The notes beneath the pieces are model-generated. The model made no database searches. It was given only the letters and a program-made list of their open reading frames with translations, and was not told the origin of the DNA. Below, piece after piece: positions 32,315-40,308 of a DNA stretch of 40,876 bases. The first letter of the stretch is position 1. The number at the start of each line of letters is the position of its first letter. The stretch is from the NCBI GenBank assembly GCA_001303695.1, contig LJUC01000003.1, positions 1 through 40,876 of the forward strand, in the 5' to 3' direction. The translations under genes were made by a program, and so were the position numbers. Origin of the DNA: Phycisphaerae bacterium SM23_30. GTDB lineage: Bacteria > Planctomycetota > Phycisphaerae > Sedimentisphaerales > SM23-30.

Positions 32315-35206
32315 CTACCAGCGCAGTGGTTTTTGCCACGCCTCCTTAAGTTTATAAATATCCGCATCAATTACCGCCTGACCGCCGGTGGTCTTGATGA
32401 TCAATCGACTGTTATCCGTAACCATACCGATTTCGCCAAAACGCATGTTCCCAAGAAGCTGCGCCAGGCGTCCGAAATTTTCCGGCGGCGCCTCCATTAA
32501 AAACCGCGTGGCGCTTTCGCCAAAAAGCGTCTGATCGGCGCGGGAAACATCTCGGCTAACCGGCACCCGGGTTAAATTCGCTTCGATACCCACACCACCG
32601 GCAAAGGCCATCTCCGCCAGAGCCACTGCTAATCCTCCTTCGCTACAGTCGTGACAGGCAACAACTAATCCCTGTTTAATCGCTGCGGCTACGGCGGCGA
32701 TCACTTTAGGGGCCGCGTTTAAGTTTACCTTGGGTACATTGGCGCCCAATTTGCCATTTAGCTGGTAATACTGCGAGCCGCCCAGTTCGTTTTTCGTTTC
32801 GCCCACGATCAAAATCACATTGCCCGGCCGTTTGGCGTCCATCGTGACGCAGCGATTAACATCATCCACTATCGCCATGGCGCTGATCAGCAACGTCCCG
32901 GGGATGTTAATGGTTTGACCATCTTGGGTTTGGAATTCGTTGTTTAAGGAATCCTTGCCGGAGATAAACGGGGTGCCAAAGGCCACGGCGGCATCATAGC
33001 AGCCCTGAGCCGCTTTAACCAGTGAACCGAGTCGATCAGGTTTATTGCAGTTGCCCCAGCAGAAATTGTCCAGGATCGCTATTCGTTCAGGATTGCCGCC
33101 CACCGCCACCACGTTTCGCACCGCTTCGTCGATGGCTGCTAACGCCATCCAGTAAGGGTCAATATCGCTGTATTGCGGACAGATACCGCAGCCGATGGCG
33201 ATACCTTGATCTCTACTTAAGACCGGCCTGAGCACGGAGGCATCACCGGGGCCGTCATTATCGGCGCCCACCAACGGTTTGATAGTGGAACCACCCTGCA
33301 CCTCATGATCGTACTGGCGAATCACCCATTCCTTGCTGGCGACATTAAAACCGGATAGCACCGCTTTTAGATCGTCTGTATAGTCTTCTTTTTCCGTTAG
33401 TTCAGGCTCCTGGACCTTCGGCGCGTTCCATATAGCCTGACGAGTATATTTAGGCAATCCTTCATGCAGAAATTCCATATCCAGCTCGCCCACGGTCTGA
33501 CCGTTGTAACGCAGGTGCAATTTCTTGTCCGCGGTATATTGTCCCACCACGGTGGCTTCCACGTCTTCGCCGGCGAATATCTCTTTTATACGTTCGAGAT
33601 TTTCCGGCGGCACCGCGATCACCATCCGTTCCTGCGCTTCACTGATCCATATCTCGGTGTAGCTGAGCCCCTGGTATTTTAAGGGCACTTTTTCCAGATC
33701 GACCACGGCGCCGAGTTTGGCGCCCATTTCCCCGACGGCGCTGCTGAGGCCGCCCGCGCCGCAATCGGTTATCGCTACGTATAAATTCTCATCCCGGGCC
33801 GCCAACAGCGTATCGAGCATTTTCTTTTCAACGATGGGATTGCCGATCTGGACGGCGTGGGAGAACACCGTTTCATGTTCGTGCGTCATTTCGCCGCTGC
33901 TGAAGGTTGCTCCGTGAATCCCGTCGCGGCCCACGCGTCCGCCCACCATCAAGATCAGATCGCCGCTGCGGGCGGATCCGAAACACATCTGCCGCGGTAT
34001 CAAACCGATGTTGCCGCAATACACCAGCGGATTGCCCAGATACCGCTCATCAAAAAGCACCGCTCCGTTAACCGTTGGTATCCCCATTCGATTACCGTAA
34101 TCGCGCACACCCGCCACCACGCCTTTCATCACCCGCCGCGGATGCAGCACTCCGATGGGCAGGTCCTCCAATCTCATATCCGGCGGGGCAAAGCAAAATA
34201 TATCGGTATTGGCAATCGGTTTGGACCCAAGGCCGGTGCCCATGGGATCGCGGATAACCCCGCCGATACCGGTGGCAGCTCCGCCGTAGGGTTCGATAGC
34301 CGAGGGGTGATTGTGCGTTTCCACCTTGAAGCATATGCCGTAATTTTCATCGAATTCCACCACGCCGGCGTTGTCCTCAAATACCGAGATACACCAGGGT
34401 TTGTCCAATTCACGGGTGGCCCGGACAATGGTTGATTTCAGCAGGTTCTCAATGACGATTGTTTTTTCTCCCACCCCGTTGGTTTCCGTGAACTCGATGG
34501 TGGATCGAAATGTCTTATGCACGCAGTGTTCGCTCCAGGTCTGGGCCAGCATCTCCAGTTCCACGTCGGTGGGATCGCGTTTAAGTTTTTGGTAATATTG
34601 CTGAATGGTCTGCATTTCTTTCAGGTTGAGGAACAGGTCCATCTGATCGCTGATCTTCTGCAGTTGTTGATCATCAAGCTGACGCATAGGGATGTTAATT
34701 ATCCGGAGTTGATAAGGTTTGGTATGAGGGCTGGGCGGTTCGCTGTCGGTTCCGAAAATCACTTCTTCGATGCAGTCGTTGGCCAGAATTTTTTGGGCGA
34801 TAATTTGCTTTTGTTTTTCATTAATATGCCCCAGGACTATGTATTTACGCGCTGTACGTACGCTCTTGACCTTAAGGCCCATATCCGCCAGGGCCATTCT
34901 GGTCGAATCCGCCACCGGATCGGTTACGCCCGGCTTTAGATGAACCTCTATGAGGGTGGCCTGGGCCAGACCCGGCGGCGCTGCCGAGCGGCCTAAATGA
35001 CATTCTTGGCTGATCGGATCCGCTAACAGCTCCCGGGCGATACGTTCGAGGCCGGCCTGGTCGAAATCTCCCCCCAGTAAAAAAACCTTTATGGCCTGCA
35101 CCTCTTCAACCGTTGAGATTCCCAATTGCCGGATGTCGGTCAGCACTTCCTGCCCAGGAACGTCCTGATAGTCGCTTTTGGTGAATATTTCGATGCGATG
35201 TGTCAT
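32315..35206 (-). CDS. purL: Phosphoribosylformylglycinamidine synthase PurL with N-terminal PurS-like domains
   Basis: PurL converts FGAR to FGAM using ATP and ammonia from PurQ. The 963-residue protein is intermediate in length between small PurL (about 740) and the large fused enzyme (about 1300). Residues 1-155 hold two consecutive PurS-like alpha/beta units, the second with VHLKPGVTDPVADSTRMALA, which explains why no separate purS is present. The catalytic part shows TWSEHCVHKTF (H227), VETHNHPSAIEPYGGAATG, GCGICPQY, and an FCWGNCNKPD segment typical of the C-terminal AIR-synthase-like half. The glutaminase domain is the separate purQ immediately downstream. Its ATG shares one base with the tyrA stop (TAATG), so translation is coupled. 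Confidence 0.95.
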   Translation of the reverse strand: MTHRIEIFTKSDYQDVPGQEVLTDIRQLGISTVEEVQAIKVFLLGGDFDQAGLERIARELLADPISQECHLGRSAAPPGLAQATLIEVHLKPGVTDPVADSTRMALADMGLKVKSVRTARKYIVLGHINEKQKQIIAQKILANDCIEEVIFGTDSEPPSPHTKPYQLRIINIPMRQLDDQQLQKISDQMDLFLNLKEMQTIQQYYQKLKRDPTDVELEMLAQTWSEHCVHKTFRSTIEFTETNGVGEKTIVIENLLKSTIVRATRELDKPWCISVFEDNAGVVEFDENYGICFKVETHNHPSAIEPYGGAATGIGGVIRDPMGTGLGSKPIANTDIFCFAPPDMRLEDLPIGVLHPRRVMKGVVAGVRDYGNRMGIPTVNGAVLFDERYLGNPLVYCGNIGLIPRQMCFGSARSGDLILMVGGRVGRDGIHGATFSSGEMTHEHETVFSHAVQIGNPIVEKKMLDTLLAARDENLYVAITDCGAGGLSSAVGEMGAKLGAVVDLEKVPLKYQGLSYTEIWISEAQERMVIAVPPENLERIKEIFAGEDVEATVVGQYTADKKLHLRYNGQTVGELDMEFLHEGLPKYTRQAIWNAPKVQEPELTEKEDYTDDLKAVLSGFNVASKEWVIRQYDHEVQGGSTIKPLVGADNDGPGDASVLRPVLSRDQGIAIGCGICPQYSDIDPYWMALAAIDEAVRNVVAVGGNPERIAILDNFCWGNCNKPDRLGSLVKAAQGCYDAAVAFGTPFISGKDSLNNEFQTQDGQTINIPGTLLISAMAIVDDVNRCVTMDAKRPGNVILIVGETKNELGGSQYYQLNGKLGANVPKVNLNAAPKVIAAVAAAIKQGLVVACHDCSEGGLAVALAEMAFAGGVGIEANLTRVPVSRDVSRADQTLFGESATRFLMEAPPENFGRLAQLLGNMRFGEIGMVTDNSRLIIKTTGGQAVIDADIYKLKEAWQKPLRW

Positions 35207-36087
35207 TAGGTGGGTAATTCCTTTCGCTTGAGTTTTTGTTCCACCAGCTTATTACGCCGGCTTTGAGCCTTGCTCAGCATTTTCAAAACGGCCTTGTCAT
35301 CACCCTTTTCCAGGATCACCTGCACATGCGATAGTTCCTTTATTATCTGTTTTATGGCGGCGGCGGTAAGGCCGGCATTAGCCGAAAGGATGTCGCGCCA
35401 GATAGCCGGAGGCCCCGAGGCAATACGAGTGGTATCCAAAAAGCCTTTACCACACAACAGCATCTGCTGCGGATCCGAACAATTCATCAGGGTCATAGCA
35501 AGAACATGGGGCAAATGGCTTATCCGCGCCAAAACGCGATCATGCGCCGCCGGGCTCATCGTGCAGACGCGCATGCCCAAAGCCTGCCAAAGTTGAGTTA
35601 ATAAACTGACGGCAGATTTTGGGGATTTTTCCGATGGGGTGATAATGCAGTGTGCATCATCAAACAGGTCCGCTCGCGCAAATTCCACTCCCTGTTGTTC
35701 CGAACCGGCCATCGGATGGGAACCCACAAATACACCCTTTTTCTTAAAGATCCTTTTTGCCATGCTCACCGGCAGTACTTTGGTGCTGCCTACATCGGTA
35801 ACCACGCAGTCTTTTGGCAGATTACCCATCATCTGCCGCATTAATTTTTCGAAGACGCCTATGGGGCTTGCTAATATTATCAGTTGTGCTTCCGCGACGG
35901 CCCCGGCAACTGTTGGATAGATCGCGTCAACGACGCCGGCTGCCAATGCTTTCTGGCGCGTAGCCTGTCGATGACTGTAACCTGCCCGCCGAATCCGCGG
36001 AAAACTACGGTTGATCGCCAGGCCTACAGAACCGCCCAGCAGCCCTAAGCCCAGGATGGATATTGACTCTAATTCCTTTATTAGCAT
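35206..36087 (-). CDS. tyrA: Prephenate/arogenate dehydrogenase TyrA
   Basis: TyrA catalyses the NAD(P)-dependent oxidative decarboxylation leading to tyrosine. The Rossmann loop GLGLLGGS lies at 13-20. DVGSTK at 98-103 and SHPMAGSEQQG at 123-133, with the catalytic H124, are the family hallmarks. ARISHLPHVLA supplies the second conserved His pair, and the helical dimerisation half follows. The 293-residue length fits a monofunctional enzyme without an ACT domain. It is the first gene of a minus-strand operon with purL, purQ and recJ, with a promoter at 36130-36158. No strong ribosome binding site precedes the ATG. Prephenate and arogenate specificity cannot be told apart by eye. Confidence 0.93.
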   Translation of the reverse strand: MLIKELESISILGLGLLGGSVGLAINRSFPRIRRAGYSHRQATRQKALAAGVVDAIYPTVAGAVAEAQLIILASPIGVFEKLMRQMMGNLPKDCVVTDVGSTKVLPVSMAKRIFKKKGVFVGSHPMAGSEQQGVEFARADLFDDAHCIITPSEKSPKSAVSLLTQLWQALGMRVCTMSPAAHDRVLARISHLPHVLAMTLMNCSDPQQMLLCGKGFLDTTRIASGPPAIWRDILSANAGLTAAAIKQIIKELSHVQVILEKGDDKAVLKMLSKAQSRRNKLVEQKLKRKELPT

Positions 36088-36129
36088 GACATTACATCGA
36101 TCAAACCTTTTATACCGCCCGCCACTCCA

Positions 36130-36158
36130 AGCCTATCGACCCACATTCCAAATGTCAA
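36130..36158 (-). promoter_or_regulatory. Sigma70-type promoter for tyrA-purL-purQ-recJ
   Basis: On the minus strand TTGACA (36158-36153) and TAGGCT (36135-36130) are separated by 17 bases. The -35 is perfect; the -10 matches at the first two and last bases. The predicted start near 36123 is about 36 bases before the tyrA ATG. Confidence 0.5.
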
Positions 36159-36367
36159 TTTTTTTCTTGCTATTTACCCGTTTGTTTCTTACCATAACCA
36201 AAATAAAGTAAACCTGGAAAAGGTTATAAAAAAGCTTTAGTTACGACTAATGGTGTAAAAAGAATAGGATCGGTCTTTACGCTCAGGTCGTTTTTAAGCG
36301 GTTAAATAGTGACTAAAAGGCCTCAGGTGGCGTTTTTTGCGAATTTGCTGTCTGGGGATTGTTACAG

Positions 36368-36385
36368 TAAGGGTGGCCGATTATT
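36368..36385 (+). promoter_or_regulatory. Possible ribosome binding site with ATT start codon for accA
   Basis: TAAGGGTGG at 36368-36376 resembles a strong anti-16S match and is followed by in-frame ATT codons at 36380 and 36383. No ATG, GTG or CTG is available in this frame before the TTG at 36446. The idea of an ATT start is inference. Confidence 0.25.
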
Positions 36386-36445
36386 AAAACGCAAGCAAAT
36401 AATCGCAGTGTTGCTGTTTCCGGCGGCGCCAACAGCAATAACTGG

Positions 36446-37486
36446 TTGGATTTTGAAAGACCTTTGGCGGAGCTGGAAAGCCAGATCGCCGAATTGCAGT
36501 CTCTTCAGACTGTTAAAGGGATAGATTATTCACCGGAGATTCGTCGATTACGCAGCAACCTCGTCAAACTTACCGCTAAAATTTACCATAATCTTTCTGC
36601 CTGGGAAACCGTCCAAGTGGCCCGCCATCCTCATCGCCCCATGTTGGCTGATTATCTGGAGATGATGGTCAAAGACTTCACGGAATTGCACGGCGACCGC
36701 CGATTCGGAGACGACCACGCCATAGTGACCGGTTTCGGTCGTATAGGCCGGGAAAAAGTCATGATTGTCGGACATGACAAAGGCAGAAATACCGATGAGA
36801 AAGTGGCTCGTAACTTTGGTTGCGCGCACCCGGAAGGTTATCGTAAGGCCTTGTTGAAAATGAAACTGGCCGAAAAGTTCAACCTGCCCATTGTTTGTTT
36901 GATCGATACGCCCGGGGCCCATCCCGGCATTGGCGCCGAAGAGCGGGGCCAGGCCCAGGCCATCGCCGTCAACCTCATGGAAATGTCACGCCTGCGAACG
37001 CCCATAATTTGCGTGATCATTGGCGAGGGGGGCTCGGGCGGGGCTCTAGGTATTGGTGTCGGAGATCGTTTTGCGGTTATGCAGTTCTCATGGTACGCCG
37101 TCGCCTCCCCGGAAGCCTGTGCCGCCATCCTCTGGAAAAACGGCGACAATGCCCCCCAGGCCGCCGAAGCCTTAAAATTAACCAGTGAAGATTTACTCAA
37201 ATTGAAAGTGGCCGATGATGTAATTCCCGAACCCCTTGGCGGGGCCCACCGTAATCCGCACGAGGCTTCTCGCAACCTCGAAACTTATCTGGTTAAAACC
37301 ATCCGGGACCTACATCGTTTCAAAATGGAAAATTTGCTGGAGAATCGATATCGTAAGCTCCGGTGCATCGGCGAGCTTTCCACCCCCGCGAAAAAATCTG
37401 GGGCCCGACGAGTGATTCGTGTTCCCGGCGGCATCCAGCCCTTGCCTCCCTCAGGAACCCCCCGCCAAAAACCGGTCAAAACCTGA
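36446..37486 (+). CDS. accA: Acetyl-CoA carboxylase carboxyltransferase subunit alpha
   Basis: AccA and AccD transfer the carboxyl group from carboxybiotin to acetyl-CoA, the first step of fatty acid synthesis. The sequence follows AccA throughout: DFERPLAELESQIAEL at the N-terminus, ARHPHRPMLADYLE, CLIDTPGAHPGIGAEERGQ, IIGEGGSGGALGIGVGD, SPEACAAILWK and IPEPLGGAHRNPH. About 25 extra Pro/Arg/Lys-rich residues end the chain. The start used is a TTG at 36446 without a ribosome binding site. Because E. coli AccA begins MSLNFLDFEQP and this frame reads SNNWLDFERP through the TTG, homology seems to continue upstream. The true start may therefore be earlier, perhaps an ATT at 36380/36383. The accD gene is not in the window. 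Confidence 0.93.
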   Translation: MDFERPLAELESQIAELQSLQTVKGIDYSPEIRRLRSNLVKLTAKIYHNLSAWETVQVARHPHRPMLADYLEMMVKDFTELHGDRRFGDDHAIVTGFGRIGREKVMIVGHDKGRNTDEKVARNFGCAHPEGYRKALLKMKLAEKFNLPIVCLIDTPGAHPGIGAEERGQAQAIAVNLMEMSRLRTPIICVIIGEGGSGGALGIGVGDRFAVMQFSWYAVASPEACAAILWKNGDNAPQAAEALKLTSEDLLKLKVADDVIPEPLGGAHRNPHEASRNLETYLVKTIRDLHRFKMENLLENRYRKLRCIGELSTPAKKSGARRVIRVPGGIQPLPPSGTPRQKPVKT

Positions 37487-37727
37487 CCGCAGTAATAACC
37501 TTCTTTTCGACGGGAAAGACAAGCTGACTTTTTTCACAGCCTCGTACTTTAACGCAGAAATACATTTTGAGTTTCAGTATCTGGCTGAAAATGACGTTGG
37601 TAATATGCTTAACTTAAGATTCACCTTAGAAATAATCGACCCGGATGGTACGCGCAGTCCTGTCGATGGCATGGAATGGGAATATGACGAAAATGACGTT
37701 GGTAATATTGAGCCCAAATATTTATAA
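37419..37727 (+). CDS. Possible small ORF overlapping the accA 3' end
   Basis: This 102-codon frame starts at an ATG inside accA and continues through the gap after it. Its second half is acidic and contains ENDVGN twice, encoded by the 20-bp direct repeat described separately. There is no ribosome binding site, no recognised domain, and the opposite strand is also open. It may be a remnant of a longer gene or chance. Confidence 0.18.
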   Translation: MFPAASSPCLPQEPPAKNRSKPDRSNNLLFDGKDKLTFFTASYFNAEIHFEFQYLAENDVGNMLNLRFTLEIIDPDGTRSPVDGMEWEYDENDVGNIEPKYL

Positions 37728-37793
37728 GAATAGAAACACAAAGCAGACCTTAACGGCCCCTGATATATACAATTTCTGTTGCCGGTATCAATT
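37487..37793. other. Convergent intergenic region between accA and the serpin gene
   Basis: This 307-base gap lies between convergent 3' ends. It holds a 20-bp direct repeat (37587 and 37689) and part of a dubious small ORF. I see no hairpin plus T-run terminator. Confidence 0.5.
37587..37708. repeat. Exact 20-bp direct repeat, 102 bp apart
   Basis: GAAAATGACGTTGGTAATAT occurs at 37587-37606 and again, without mismatch, at 37689-37708. The 102-bp offset is a multiple of three. The flanks are unrelated, so the repeat ends sharply. Confidence 0.75.
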
Positions 37794-40232
37794 TTAATTC
37801 CCACTTTTTGGTTTAGGCTGAACTTGAATTTCCACAGGATTGCTTGTCATGTGTGCTGTAATTTCTCCTTTTCTTAGCCACTCGTTTGGGTAAAATCTTA
37901 TACGTACTATGTGCTTGCCTGGCGAAAATTGAAGGCGTTCTCCCCATTTTTCTATTATACCTGGTGCGAATTCAGGTTCCTTGCCATCTTTAGGCAGTGC
38001 CCATGAATCTGTCAACTTAATCTCAAGTGCATCGTAAAGCTCATCTCCGGGTTTCAAACTCCAGACAGGAGAATCAATTATCAAAGGTTCTGCCCAGCCA
38101 TACCATTTCCCATCAACCTCAATCTGACAATGAGCTTGTGCCAACGGAACAAAGCTGAATTCATTTTCTCCACGGCTTTTTAAATCCAGAATCAACGTTG
38201 GGGTTTCTGTCAGTTTCCATTCAGATTCAAATGGTCGGAGTCTGCATCGCAATCCCAAAACCATTCCCCCCCAATTACCTGTAACATCCATAACTGGGTA
38301 TAAAGGATGATCGAAATACTGAAATTCCAAGCTTGTTTTACGCGCGGTGACCTTAGTGAGGATTTGCCAAGACTCGTTCGATTTGAGAAGGATCATGCGC
38401 ACAAGATAATGATCCACGATATCGGTGTCATTAAAGACGTGCTTTTCTTTACAGTTCAGCGTGGCGACATCCTCAGCGATATCAATCTGCGTGTCATATA
38501 TTTTGGACTCACGGTAGTCACGCCGCCCAAATGTTTCGCGCAAATCTTCCCGAAAGTCCTCGCGCGACTGGGTATGCGGATTTTCACTCTGCCAACAAAG
38601 CATCGCCATCGGATGAAATACCTTATCCAGGAGGCCAAGATCCTCCGCAGGCCACATTCGCTCATACAGCCGGAGCGTCTGGCGAATCGCTTCTTCGTCT
38701 TTATCGTGAGAGGGTGTGATCCTCTTGCTTTGTTCTGCAAGGGCATAAAGAGACGGAATTCTCCTGCTATAGAGCAAAGGATTCCCATTTTCGACCGTAA
38801 CCGGTATAAGAACACATTTATTATCTTTCGTAAAGGCAATTAAGATTTCCACACCTTCTTTCGTTGTGTAAGGGGAAGGAATAACGGGCAACGCTTCCAG
38901 GGTTTTGGGGTACAGGGGATATGTTTTTCCCTGACAGGAAACTTGAGTGGAAATTCTTTCCGGGGGACCGTTTGATCGAATCGGATTTGCTACTCGGCCC
39001 ATGAATAAGATACTGCTGGCGGCGTTGTCGCGGATGAGAAAGACAAACGGGTGATTGGCGTGAAAGACCGAGCCCCCTCTTTTCATAATCACCGCCGTGG
39101 CGGCGGCGGCTTCGGTGCCTTTTTCATTCACTTCGACAAAGGTTTTATGCAACACCTGGGAGATTAATAATCCTCCCGTACCGTCGATACCGGAAAAATC
39201 CGCCGCCGGGGAAAAGGGAAGTTTCATGCCCAGCCCCATTAGTGTTTTTTTTAGTTCATAAGTACCCCAGGTCATTTTAAACTTGGGCAGATAAACCGGC
39301 AATTTTCGCTTCTGCATACCTTTGATCCATTTATCCAGATTTTTAGGGCTTAATATTTTTTCCAAATCCGTCAGACCGTCTATTTGCCGGGGTAAAAGAA
39401 CGATCATGGACAAGGCCCTGGCTTTATAGGGCATCTCCAGAACCTGCACCTGTTCGTCGGCGAAGTGATTAAACTCTCCCGCCATATACATCATCGGCAC
39501 ATCGACTTTTTTATCCGGCGTCACCAAAAAGGGCATATCACGGGTGTTCTTTTCATCAAACTGGATCAGCCAATCGGCTTTGAAATAGACGGCGTTGGTC
39601 AGCACCAATTCGGCCTCATCCAAAGCGCCTCTGGCAATCAGTTCCTTGATTTTATCCAGGGTCTTTTTTTCCACCCAATCGTTGATTATTTGTCGCGCCT
39701 TTTCCGCCTCCGCCCTAAAATCCAACTCTCTCACCTCGGCTTGATAGCATTTGCGGTTAAGAGCAATATATTCCGGCAGGAAATTAGAACCTGTCTGGCC
39801 CCACAAGGCGTTGGCGACGCTTAGCTGATACAGCTTATTCTCCCGGGCCTGATTCAATTGGATCTGCAACTGGGAGAAAGCCTGGTGCTGCCGTTCTTGG
39901 CCCAGGGTAAAATGCAGCACCCGGGCCATTTCTTTTTCGGTATCGGTGCGGGCCCCGGCATAGGTCATTGCCAATGCGGTCGAAATGCTGTAAGGCGAGA
40001 AAAACAAATTGCCGTCGGGCTTCAGGGCGGCGGGGTCTTCTTTCAAACGGGCATACAGATCGAAAGCAAAGGCGTTATTGCCTGCCACTAAAATCTCCAT
40101 ATCGCTCTTTTGCTTTTGGCGCCCGGTTTCTATCTGCTTTAATTTAATCTGCTGCGCCGGGGCTGATGGTAGTACGAATGCTACTGAAATCAACCATCCG
40201 AAATTTAAACATACCTTAAATAAACGACTCAT
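37794..40232 (-). CDS. Secreted serpin fused to an NTF2-like and a beta-rich C-terminal domain
   Basis: Serpins trap serine or cysteine proteases. The 812-residue protein has a signal peptide (1-26, ending APAQQ) and a serpin domain at about 50-420: NLFFSPYSISTALAMTYAGA, LVLTNAVYFKADW, the inhibitory hinge EKGTEAAAATA (E370 to A380) and FHANHPFVFLIRD followed by SILFMGRVANP. The Ala-rich hinge is the sign of an inhibitory serpin. The exposed loop to FHANHPF is short (nine residues, VIMKRGGSV), with K384 and R385 as candidate P1 residues, which would suit trypsin-like targets. Residues 507-620 resemble an NTF2/SnoaL-like domain (EEAIRQTLRLYERMW...). Residues 630-812 form a beta-rich region of unknown type. 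Bacterial serpins are normally about 400 residues. GGAGGT precedes the ATG. Confidence 0.85.
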   Translation of the reverse strand: MSRLFKVCLNFGWLISVAFVLPSAPAQQIKLKQIETGRQKQKSDMEILVAGNNAFAFDLYARLKEDPAALKPDGNLFFSPYSISTALAMTYAGARTDTEKEMARVLHFTLGQERQHQAFSQLQIQLNQARENKLYQLSVANALWGQTGSNFLPEYIALNRKCYQAEVRELDFRAEAEKARQIINDWVEKKTLDKIKELIARGALDEAELVLTNAVYFKADWLIQFDEKNTRDMPFLVTPDKKVDVPMMYMAGEFNHFADEQVQVLEMPYKARALSMIVLLPRQIDGLTDLEKILSPKNLDKWIKGMQKRKLPVYLPKFKMTWGTYELKKTLMGLGMKLPFSPAADFSGIDGTGGLLISQVLHKTFVEVNEKGTEAAAATAVIMKRGGSVFHANHPFVFLIRDNAASSILFMGRVANPIRSNGPPERISTQVSCQGKTYPLYPKTLEALPVIPSPYTTKEGVEILIAFTKDNKCVLIPVTVENGNPLLYSRRIPSLYALAEQSKRITPSHDKDEEAIRQTLRLYERMWPAEDLGLLDKVFHPMAMLCWQSENPHTQSREDFREDLRETFGRRDYRESKIYDTQIDIAEDVATLNCKEKHVFNDTDIVDHYLVRMILLKSNESWQILTKVTARKTSLEFQYFDHPLYPVMDVTGNWGGMVLGLRCRLRPFESEWKLTETPTLILDLKSRGENEFSFVPLAQAHCQIEVDGKWYGWAEPLIIDSPVWSLKPGDELYDALEIKLTDSWALPKDGKEPEFAPGIIEKWGERLQFSPGKHIVRIRFYPNEWLRKGEITAHMTSNPVEIQVQPKPKSGN

Positions 40233-40308
40233 TTCATTACCTCCAAACAGAGTATCTCCGGGTTATATTGCGTTTTTGTCATTTAACCACTTATGGGCCT
40301 GATAAAGT

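Larger units (their letters stand above)
36088..36445. other. Divergent intergenic region between tyrA and accA
   Basis: This 358-base gap holds the minus-strand promoter of the tyrA operon (36130-36158) and the leader of accA. The accA frame is open from 36371 onward, so part of it may be coding (see accA). I found no convincing plus-strand promoter and no other gene. Confidence 0.5.
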
